Below are positions 55,980 through 64,000 of a DNA stretch of 64,000 nucleotides, one piece after another. The position numbers and the translations under genes were made by a program. Every line of letters starts with the position of its first letter. Within the stretch, counting starts at the first letter, position 1. The DNA is from Triglochin maritima (lineage: Eukaryota > Streptophyta > Magnoliopsida > Alismatales > Juncaginaceae), in NCBI GenBank assembly GCA_963682175.1, contig OY821791.1, forward strand, positions 21,976,542-22,040,541. The letters are read 5' to 3'. The notes under the pieces were generated by a model, which saw only the letters and a program-made list of their open reading frames with translations, searched no databases and was not told the origin of the DNA.

Positions 55980-57330
55980 TTTGATTGACATCATTTTATG
56001 CTTATATTTGTATCTTATATCCATTATCTTTCACCTAAACAATGCTATGTAACGAGTTTTTTGTTTAGTTTTCAGGAATAAATAGGTTTGAAGAGATGAA
56101 GCAAAAAAGGACCCAAAAGCAGGGAAAAAGGACCTGAACGCAAGACCAAAGGACCAAAGAGCAAAACAAAATACTCCACACCATCATGGGGAGTATTTTG
56201 GCAATTCTATTCGGTTCGGAGCTCCAACAAGCAAAGTAGATGCATCAAAGATCACCAAAGACATCCAGAAAAGCCCAGAAGAATACTTAACGGGATCCGA
56301 ACCATATAGACCGCCAATTGGCAGACCAAAACCGCCAATTGGCGGTCTGTTTTGGCCCAAATCCGCTAAGATTTTGGTGGGTCGCGTATCAGTGTGTATT
56401 TAGTCCATTTCTGGTATTTGTTTAGTCCCACATCGGGAGATTGTCCCGGATTACCTTTTTCTATGGCTATAAATGGAACTCTTCACCTTCTATTGTAATC
56501 ACTCCATATTTTGGGTGGCTATTCTTCCTACTGAAGTGAGGCCTTGAAACACACACTAAAGTAGGAGGTGCTACTTGAAATGTGAGTCACTTTAATAAAA
56601 GTTTCTTTATTATGTTGTTTGTTTTATGTTTCTTGTTTTACTTTGTTTAGTTTCATTTCATTAGTTTTAGTAGCTTAGTTAGTATGCTTTCCTTTCTTGG
56701 TTTAATAATTAGTATAATGTGTAGTGAGTAGTTCCATCCCCTTTGGGGGGTGGAGTAGATGTTCATTCATGCATTAGAGAATGGAATGAATGCTTTATTT
56801 CCAATGTGTTTATAAAACATGAATGTATGCTTGCTTGTTTAGGATAGATTTTATAACTTGATGAGTTTTGCCAAAATGATTAGACACCTCTCATGCTTGT
56901 TTAGGTTCTGAACTAAACAACTTGCATATGCAAATGTTAATCAACTAGGTTGGTGAATGGATTGATAGGTTTTTCCATAACATTTACACACTTCCTATGC
57001 ATGATAATACCACCTTCATTTGTGCTTAAAGAATGTGTTCAACACCCACCTCTTTGCATGTCTGCACTCACTCCACCCCTTAGGGGTTTTCCATTTCTGA
57101 ATTCCAGCACTCGTCTTTCGTTCTTAGTTTATTTTTAGTTAATTGTTTGTTTGTTTCTTTCGCATTTCATACTTCATACTTTGTAGTGTAGCGTAGCATA
57201 GCATAATCAACTCTCTTCCCTATTTTGCCACTTGATTTTGTGCAAACGAGAGACTGCCCACCTCCCTGAGGACGACCCGTATTTGCCACCGCTTCAACGC
57301 GGCCGTGCACTTACGATTTAAATTAAAACA
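55980..57330 (+). repeat. Gypsy LTR (copy C), plus
   Basis: It starts about TTTGATTGACATC and ends about TTAAAACA, 1.35 kb. The promoter block AGTCCCACATCGGGAGATTG is at 56428-56447, followed by GGCTATAAATGG. It aligns with LTR A on the minus strand over most of its length, including 'catgcttgtttaggttctg'. Gypsy gag follows within 30 bases of the right end; the usual primer site and leader are missing. Confidence 0.7.
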
Positions 57331-57354
57331 TTCAACAGCTCGTTCTGGTGAGAG

Positions 57355-58070
57355 CACTCGACTTGAGAGAGAGTATTTTTCTGAGATGAACGGGCTAGGT
57401 GTTCACCTATATCCTCCTCGAGATCCTTTGGAGCATGAGGCCAAGTCATCTCGTGGCGATGGGGAAGACTAGGTTCCTTACATGGATTACCTCGGTCCGC
57501 TCCCACCACCACGTAGACCTCCTTCTCCTCCTCCCACTCGGGAGGAAGAGGGATTCGGTCAGGATCGAGTTCCTGGTGCACCACCACATTTAGCTCAATA
57601 GGATAGACCGTTTAATCTGTGGGAGTGGACCCATCCTGTTCGGGCCACGCAACCTTCTTTCATACTTCTCCCATCAGCTCGCGGGAACAACTATTAATTG
57701 AAACCTCAATATGTGAGCATGCTTCCTACCTTCACATCCAATATTGAGGATCCATATATTTTTATACGTGAATTCGAGGAGGTATGCTCCCAGTTCAAGC
57801 TTCAATAGGTTGATGAGGATTCTGTCCGGTTGAGGATGATTTATTTCGCATTGAAGGACAATGCGAAGAAATAGATGTACAGCCTCCCGGCGAGCTCTAT
57901 TAGGTCTTAGGTTGAATTTGTGACCACCTTTCTGAAGAGATTTTTCCCCCAAAGGAAAATTCAATAGATACGACACACGATACATCAAATGTATCAGACT
58001 GACACTAAATCTTTTCATGCTTTCTTTGAGAGGTTCAAAGAAATTCTCCAGTAGTGCCCTCACACACTCT
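57355..58070 (+). pseudogene. Gypsy gag N-terminal part after LTR C
   Basis: The plus strand encodes GPLPPPRRPPSPPPTREEEG, LPTFTSNIEDPYIFIREFEE, VCSQFKLQ, DEDSVRLRMIYFALKDNAKK, MYSLPASSIRS, VEFVTTFLKRFFPQRK, TDTKSFHAFFERFKEILQ and CPHTL, the PF03732 capsid core of plant Gypsy. Six or more stops interrupt one frame, most of them TAG in places where Trp or Gln is expected (for example NAKK, stop, MYSLP). It ends where family-2 LTR sequence begins at about 58072. Confidence 0.75.
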
Positions 58071-58071
58071 A

Positions 58072-58565
58072 AATCAAACAATCTAAGCCTTAAACTTCCA
58101 CACCATTGATCACAGCCAAATCCTACTCAAATTGTGCTCAAGCTAGAGTGTTGTTCCACTCATTTGCTGTCAAGTAGGAAGATCTTGGTTAAAGCCCAAG
58201 ACAAGAGTATAGACTTCTGTGAGAGCCCGAATTGATCCTCTCGGATTGTGAGAGAAGAAGCGAAACTCGGCGAGGGTTGTTTGCCAGTTTGAAGACTTGT
58301 AAAAGGCATTGTCGCGCAGCCCGGAACGGGGAGCAGATAGTGAAAATGTGAGCGGAGCTTGAAGTGTCGAGCGGAGCTTCCAAGAAAGGACGTAGTTGGG
58401 TGGCCGAGCCTCTGTAAAAAAATCCTCGAGTCTTCCTTTGTGGTTTGCTTAATTTCTTTCTCTACTTGCATTTAATTGTTGTTTCCGCTGCGCATTTTAC
58501 TTGCTTAATCGAGTAGAGAATTAAGAGCACTAATTGGGATTAGAATCCATTACATCGATCCTACA
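58072..58565 (+). repeat. Truncated 5' LTR of gag-only element (copy 1)
   Basis: It matches 63525-64000 of the 3' LTR from 'tctaagccttaaact' to the end CGATCCTACA. About 1 kb of its 5' part, including the promoter, is missing, with Gypsy gag abutting. Confidence 0.75.
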
Positions 58566-58567
58566 TT

Positions 58568-58579
58568 TGGTATCAGAGC
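58568..58579 (+). other. Primer binding site of gag-only element
   Basis: TGGTATCAGAGC, two bases after the LTR end; the initiator-Met-tRNA type, as in Copia elements. Confidence 0.9.
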
Positions 58580-58631
58580 TTTGTGAGCTAAATCGCATAC
58601 TTAACCATATTTTTAGCATGGTTCAACATCA

Positions 58632-59235
58632 GATCATGTAGAGGGTCTTTGCACCACTAGGCCTTCTTTACTTAATGGGTCTAATTATGATTATTGGAAG
58701 AATAGGCTGAAAATATTCCTTATTTCTAGTGACCTAAAGTATTGGATCTTTGTTCAAACCCCATACACCCCTCCCAAGGAAGAAGATTTAGCCACATTGT
58801 CTAGGGCTAAAATGAAAGAGGTTGAAATGAATTAAAAAATCATGAACATTCTTTATTGTGGCCTTAATGAGGGAGAATACAATAGGATTAGGGGTTGTAA
58901 AAGTGCTTATGAGATTTGGCATACACTTCAAATGCATCATGAGGGTGATAGCAAAACAAAAGAAACTAGAATTAGTCTCCTCATGAACAAATATGAGATT
59001 TTTTCTATGCAAATTGGTGAGAACTTAAGCGAAATGAACACTCCCTTCATCGATATTATTAACTCTCTTTGTCTTCTGCGGAGAAAGATTAGTGAAGTAG
59101 AGATGACAAGGAAGTTTCTTCGGTCGCTAAGAAACGAATGGGAAGATAAAGTGGTCGCAATCGAGGAAGTGCATGACCTTTCCCAACTCAAGATGGAGGA
59201 GCTAATTGGAAACCTCAGGGACTATGAGCTCTAAA
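58632..59235 (+). pseudogene. Gag N-terminal half (UBN2-type) of gag-only element
   Basis: The plus strand encodes TTRPSLLNGSNYDYWKNRLK, IFLISSDLKYWIFVQTPYTP, a stop before KIMNILYCGLNEGEYNRIRG, CKSAYEIWHTLQMHHEGDSK, ETRISLLMNKYEIFSMQIGE, MTRKFLRSLRNEWEDKVVAI and LKMEELIGNLRDYEL. These are the standard blocks of Copia gag. A stop ends the frame at 59235, where the continuation (LNKSSKGEKASKKSPNLALH) is one frame away. It would form the particle shell. One internal stop at about 58835 and one frameshift. Confidence 0.8.
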
Positions 59236-60234
59236 TAAGTCATCAAAAGGAGAAAAAGCTTCCAAGAAGAGTCCAAACTTGGCATTACATGCAAATCTTG
59301 ATGAATCAGGGAGAAGAGTAGAAGATGAGGACATTGAGGTCCTAGGCAAAGACTTCTTCAAGTACCTCAAGAAAGACAAGGGAGAAATAATGGAAAGAAA
59401 AGGTAGAAGAAGTGAGAAGAGGGAAAAGAAAAAGGAGGAGGGTGAGAATGAGAGAAAAGAAAAGGAGAAGAAAAATGAGAAAAGGGAGAGGAGAAGAGAA
59501 AAGGAGAAGAGCATGGGAAGAGGAAGGAAGGAGGAAGCTCACAAAGCTACATGAGATGACTCATCATCATCATCCTTCTCCTTGAAAACTAGAAGAGAGG
59601 TTACCCATTCGTGCTTCATGGCCATTCAAGATGAAGAAAGTGAGGTATCCTCTAACGCATGCTCAACTAAGTTTTATTATAATGATAACTGAAATTCTAG
59701 TGCTAATGATGAATCATACACATATGATGAGCTACAAAATGCATTTCATGATTTAGTTAAACAATATGAGATCGTTTGTAAAAATACCAAAAATGCTAGA
59801 AAGACTATAAATGATCTCCAAAGCCAAATTGAATCAATCATGCATGAAAAGAATGAGGTGGTTTCTAGATATGAGACAAATGCATTAAAACTTGCTAGTC
59901 AAAATGCAACACCCAAAGATGTTGAACAACTAGATCTTAGAACTTGTAATGTACAATTAAAAAAAGATCTAGAAAAGTTCACAAATGGAACCAAGATGCT
60001 TGACATGCTTTTAGGAAGTCAAAGATTTTTTTTGCAAAAACATGGGTTAGGATATAAGGATTCATATGTTAAAAATCATGTAGTTTATACAACTTTGAAT
60101 GGAAAGTACTTAGTTGTAAAACATAGTTCTTCAAGTGTGTGGGATCCTAAAATCAAAATGGTTTGGGTTCCAAAAGCTAATGTTCAAGGACCCAAAGTTG
60201 TCTGGGTACCTAAATCTACACTTGTGGGTGCTTG
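59236..60234 (+). pseudogene. Gag C-terminal half with Lys/Glu-rich tract
   Basis: After the frameshift: ALHANLDESGRRVEDEDIEV, LGKDFFKYLKKDKGEIMERK, then about 45 residues almost wholly of Lys, Glu, Arg and Asn (59400-59515). After a stop at 59552 come REVTHSCFMAIQDEESEVSS and YTYDELQNAFHDLVKQYEI, a coiled-coil-like segment, then the open 131-codon part (59840-60235) with KDVEQLDLRTCNVQLKKDLE, YVKNHVVYTTLNGKYLVVKH and two WVPK repeats, ending PKSTLVGA. Related gags carry a CCHC knuckle around the position of the charged tract; none is visible here. Confidence 0.75.
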
Positions 60235-60936
60235 AAGGGGGAGATTGGTAGTGACTAGGCAAGCTTGCAAAGTCGAATTTAACAGCGGTTGCACTATCGA
60301 AAGGAGATTGGAACCAATTCGAGAATCAAGTTGGATAAAAATTATTTAGCATCTATGTTCATATTAGATTGGTTCTAATCTAGGATAAATTCAATGCTAA
60401 ATTGTCACATCTTTATCGCATTCTTTGATCAATTAGGATATGCTTCATGTAAATCATTAAAAAGCGAAGAAAAATGATGTTGATGCGTAATTGAATTGTA
60501 TTCATTGCATATCTTGTAATTTTGAATCACATCCATTGCTTTAGTGTCAAAACTTAATGGATGCTAAAATGGGAGTTAAAATATCACATGCTTAATTGTT
60601 ATATTTGTTTGATGTTAAAAAGGGAAGAATAGAATTGAACTTAATTTATATATTATATTCATATTGATAGGGGGAGCTTATTAAATATCATATACATAGG
60701 GTAATGAAGTTCAAACTTTAGGGGTAACAACTTCATTACAAGAATTTAGGGGGAGAAATAAAATTCCATGTTATATCTCATTTTTTTGATAGATGTCAAA
60801 GGGGGAGAGAGATTAGGATAATTGACATGAAATTTGATTAAAATTGAACAAAAACTATGCACATCCATAGGGGGAGCATTTATTTGCATAGCTTAAATCT
60901 AGAACTTTCAAGTATTAAGATATTGGTTACCATCAT
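60235..60936 (+). other. 3' non-coding region of gag-only element
   Basis: AT-rich, with several GGGGGAG patches (60670, 60752, 60800, 60870). It aligns with 13895-14530 (minus) of copy 2. No frame. Confidence 0.6.
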
Positions 60937-60951
60937 AAAAAAAGGGGAGAT
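60937..60951 (+). other. Polypurine tract of gag-only element
   Basis: AAAAAAAGGGGAGAT immediately before TGTTGGC. Copy 2 has the same tract at 13881-13894 on the minus strand. Confidence 0.85.
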
Positions 60952-61242
60952 TGTTGGCTTTTTGCCCTTAATCTATATTTTGATAATTTAATCAACCTAA
61001 TCTTAATTATAATCAATGTATAGTAGCACACATATTGTATTGTGCAAACGTCTACAAGTGATCAAGACTCAAGGAAGAAAGGATTCAAGTCAGGACATGT
61101 AATCGAGCTCAATTGAAGACGTGTAGTTTGTATTTCTTTTGAGTCTTAGGAACATTGTGCAATTGAGTATAGAAGAGTAAATAACCACTCACTACACACT
61201 AGGTTCCTTTGAGAAGTCACACATAAAATTTCACATCAATTG
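60952..61242 (+). repeat. 3' LTR of gag-only element, first segment
   Basis: It starts TGTTGGCTTTTTGCCCTTAA after the polypurine tract. It is interrupted at 61242 by a solo LTR and resumes at 62764; the AATTG at its end is the target duplication. Confidence 0.85.
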
Positions 61243-62758
61243 TGTTGGCTTTTTGGCCTTAATCCGTATTTTGATGATGTAATCAACCTAATCTTAATTA
61301 GGACATGTAGATTAGCACATGTAGTATAATGGTATACATGTTGTATTGTGCTAACATCTACAGGTGATCAAGACTCAAGAAAGAAGAAAAAATCAAGTCA
61401 AGACATGTAATCAAGCTAGGATTGAAGACATGTAATTTTACCTTTCTTTGAGTATTAGGGACTTATGTGAATTGAGCATAACATAAGCTAATATGCATGC
61501 ATTCACACACTAGGTTCCTTGTAGGAGTCACACACAAAATATCATATCATTTGGACTCCATTAGATCACCTAAACACATAAAATATTGGTCGCCAGTCTG
61601 CCTGAGTTCGGTCGACCGTTCACCTTTCGGTCGACCGGTTATACACAATATTTGTTATACCAGACCAATCCGTTCAACCGATCACACTTCTATTAACCGT
61701 TTACCCAGACTTATTCGGTCGACCGTTTCATTTGCTATTTCTGGTAAAAATACGACCGTTATATTTGTCGTATTATACAACGGTCGTATACATATTTTTC
61801 TCTTAATACACCCCCAAATACTTTTGAACCGGTCAAACAAAATACCTTGTTCGGTCGACCGTTCAATTAGGGAAAATCTACCTGCTATCGGTCGACACAA
61901 GTTTAGTTCAATCGATCGAGTTTTCCCTCCACCGAACCCTGAAGTTCGGTCGACCGTTGACTTATTGAACTTAAGTGTTAGGTCGACCAGTACCTATGTT
62001 CGGTCAACCGATCCATTAACTTACACAAGGGTTCGATCGACCGTTACACATTTCGGTCGACCGTTTCTGGACAGATTTGCAGCCCGATTTTCTGCTTTGT
62101 GTGCTTTGCACAAAACCCAATAAAATGTTGTCCAAACGGCTAGAAATATTTAGGAGCTTATAAATAGAGGTTCACACTTAGTTTTCCACAAGATTTCACA
62201 ACTCCAAAGTGTCAAACTTATAGTGAGATTTTCCACAACCTCAAAGCTCCAAATTAGCCATCCAAAGCCTAATTTCAACATCCTTCATCAATCATCATAG
62301 TAGCAATTGTTGTGCTCAATTAGAGAGTGAGTTCCACTCAAGGTTACCTCTGTTGTAAAGAAGCAAGGGTCTTGGTGAAAGCCCAAGACAAAGTAGCAAG
62401 GACTTCGGTGAAAGCCAGAAGTGATTCTCTCGGTTTGTGAGAGGTGGTGCCAAGCTCGGCGAGGGTTGTTCGCGAGCTTGAAGACTTGTAAAAGGCGTTG
62501 CTCCCGGCCCGGAACGGGGAGGCATCGTGAACACGCAAGAGGAGCTCGAACGGAGATTGGAGAGGTGCTTGTAAGAGAGGACTTAGACACGGCCGAACCT
62601 CTATAAAACCGACGTGTCTACTTGTGGTTTGCATTACTTTTCTACTTGTGTTTGATTTGTTTTTAATTTCCGCGGCACATCTTTGATCTATCGACCGAGT
62701 AGTTAATTAGGGCTTAATCGTGATTAGTTTGTGACCCATAGACCCACACGATCCTACA
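61243..62758 (+). repeat. Solo LTR of the same family, nested in the 3' LTR
   Basis: TGTTGGCTTTTTGGCC to CGATCCTACA, 1,516 bp, with AATTG on both sides (61238-61242 and 62759-62763). It has a TATA box (GCTTATAAATAG near 62157), a palindrome array at 61608-62066, and a 'ggcgagggttgttcgcgag' segment near 62460. No internal sequence remains, so it arose by LTR-LTR recombination after insertion. Confidence 0.9.
61608..62066. repeat. GGTCGACC palindrome array (solo LTR)
   Basis: About seven perfect CGGTCGACCG sites plus variants GGTCAACC, GATCGACC and GGTCGACAC, many followed by TT as in Copia-1. Confidence 0.8.
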
Positions 62759-62763
62759 AATTG

Positions 62764-64000
62764 GACTTCAATAGATTAGCCAAACTAGGACCGGAAAACA
62801 TTTAAACCAAACCTGATCTGCAAGCGCCAAATTGGCCGACCGGAATGAGTTCTTTGTTCGACCAATTGGGTATGTTAATACTTTAGCCTAAGTGTTGAAT
62901 CAGTGAACCGTTTGAACCATTTTGTCCGACCGTTTACACGTGTCACATGACCTAAGATTTGTCATTTTCTACAACGATCAAATTTCCCAAAACCCAAAAT
63001 TCACCATACTTTCGGTCGACCGATATTTACCTTGTGATTGAGTGATTAAACAAACTTGGTCACCCTAAACACTATGGATGTTTCTGGTTGAATGCCTCCT
63101 AGACCTCGGTCGACCGAAACTCATTTTCTCCTTGAACCCAGAAGTGCCTCGAAATTTCCGGTCGAACCGACCATTTGCTTATTTCGACCGATCCATCTTT
63201 TACCCGACCAAAAGCCCCAGAACAGTCAACCGATCGTCAATTTAGTTTGACCGTTCACTTAGGCGAACTTAAGTTATTGCCATATTTGATCGACCGGTCG
63301 ACCAGTATGCCCGATTAGGTAGACTGGTCTTGTTCTGAACTGTGACCTGTACATCACTATTTTGTGTTTCTTACACAACAACTTACGTCTTTAATCCCCA
63401 ACGCCTATAACACCTTAGGAGCATATAAATAGAGGATTGAACACTTTGTTTAGACAACTCTCCTACACACAATTGTTCCATACATTAGAGAGAAGTCTCC
63501 CAATCCCAAAAACTCCAAATCACACACTCTAAGCCTTAAACTAACAAACCTTTGATCACAGCCAAATTCTACTCAAAGTGTGCTCAAGCTAGAGTGTTGT
63601 TCCACTCATTCTCTGTCCAGTAGCAAGGGTCTTGGTGGAAGCCCAAGACAAGAGTATAGACTTCGGTGAGATCCCGAAGTGATCCTCTCGGATTGCGAGA
63701 GAAGAAGCCAAACTCGGCGAGGGTTGTTCGCGAGTTTGAAGACTTGTAAAAGGCATTGTCTCTTGGTCCAGAACATGGAGCGGATAGTGAAGACGTGAGC
63801 GGAGCTCGAAGTGCCGAGCGGATCTTGAAAGAGAGGACGTAGGCGGGTGGCCGAACCTCTTTAAAAATCCCCGAGTCTTCCTTTGTTGTTTTCTCAATTT
63901 CATTCTCTACTTGCGTTTGATTGTTGTTTCTGCTGCGTATTTTACTTGCTTAATCGATTAGAGAATTAAGAGCATTAATTGGTATTAGAAGCCATTACAT
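62764..64000 (+). repeat. 3' LTR of gag-only element, second segment (open at right edge)
   Basis: It resumes after the nested solo LTR, with degenerate palindromes at 63012-63305, a TATA box CATATAAATAGAGG near 63423, and the 'cctctcggattgcgagagaag' segment near 63684. It stops at the window edge at 'agccattacat', where the 5' LTR continues with CGATCCTACA. Confidence 0.85.

Larger units (their letters stand above)
58072..64000 (+). mobile_element. Gag-only (TR-GAG-like) Copia-derived element, copy 1
   Basis: Order: truncated 5' LTR, primer site, gag, 0.7 kb of non-coding DNA, polypurine tract (60937-60951), 3' LTR interrupted by a solo LTR. The internal region is only 2.4 kb and contains no protease, integrase or RT at all, not even degenerate. 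This matches the TR-GAG class described in plants: LTR elements with gag only that need partners in trans. The window ends about ten bases before the 3' LTR terminus. Confidence 0.8.

Noticed and set aside
59342..59542. Minus-strand Phe/Leu/Ser-rich frames resembling membrane proteins
   Set aside because: Reverse reading of the purine-only Lys/Glu tract in gag; composition artefact.
61497..62123. 208-codon open frame with RST/VDR repeats
   Set aside because: It lies wholly in an LTR and its repeats are translations of the GGTCGACCG palindromes. The same applies to the frames at 38855-39139, 46591-46875 and 32605-32931.

Overview
The window looks like transposon-dense nuclear heterochromatin of a flowering plant. 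I find no credible host gene, no rRNA or tRNA gene and no CRISPR array. Almost everything that can be assigned comes from LTR retrotransposons (Copia and a Tat/Athila-like Gypsy group), CACTA (En/Spm) DNA transposons and one LINE fragment, nested in one another. The plant assignment rests on initiator-Met-tRNA primer sites, plant-type Copia proteins, TNP2/DUF4216/DUF4218-type CACTA transposases and a DUF4283/CCHC LINE ORF1. The species cannot be named from the sequence.

Layout, left to right. 1-8072: a gag-only/gag-PR Gypsy family on the minus strand (A1 internal, LTR 2766-4640, A2 internal), a LINE ORF1 fragment and a plus-strand Gypsy LTR fragment. 8073-8284: a scrap of Copia-1 LTR. About 8285-11659: a decayed minus-strand CACTA element (D). 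12269-15165: family-2 LTR pieces and a minus-strand gag-only element. 15165-25022: Gypsy copy B (minus), broken by a Copia pol fragment (16772-20496) that itself holds a solo LTR (18173-19800). 25529-33910: Copia-1b (minus), split by a 4.26-kb insertion (27194-31452) with a TAAAC target duplication. 35760-36614: a plus-strand TNP2 fragment, cut by the terminus of a second CACTA element (F) at 36615. CACTA-F carries a small three-exon gene that was split by a full-length 9,758-bp Copia element (38205-47962; two 2,022-bp LTRs, GGGGT target duplication). 49060-53402: Copia-E (LTR, 2.2-kb leader, gag), whose reading frame runs without a stop into the Gypsy-C protease region. 53403-58070: Gypsy-C internal, LTR and a second gag fragment. 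58072-64000: a plus-strand gag-only Copia-derived element (TR-GAG type), with a solo LTR of the same family inside its 3' LTR.

How it works together: no element here can transpose by itself as written. The Gypsy copies encode gag and protease but lose the sequence at the start of reverse transcriptase. The TR-GAG copies encode only gag. The full-length Copia has stops and frameshifts. Both CACTA transposases lack their central part. The structures imply mobilisation in trans by relatives elsewhere, followed by LTR recombination and nesting. The most unusual signals are four. First, dense CpG-rich palindromes (core GGTCGACC) occur in the LTRs of two otherwise different Copia families. Second, an open reading frame joins Copia gag to Gypsy protease. 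Third, a gag-only family carries a Lys/Glu-rich tract in place of a zinc knuckle. Fourth, a long non-coding block is conserved in the 3' part of every Gypsy copy.
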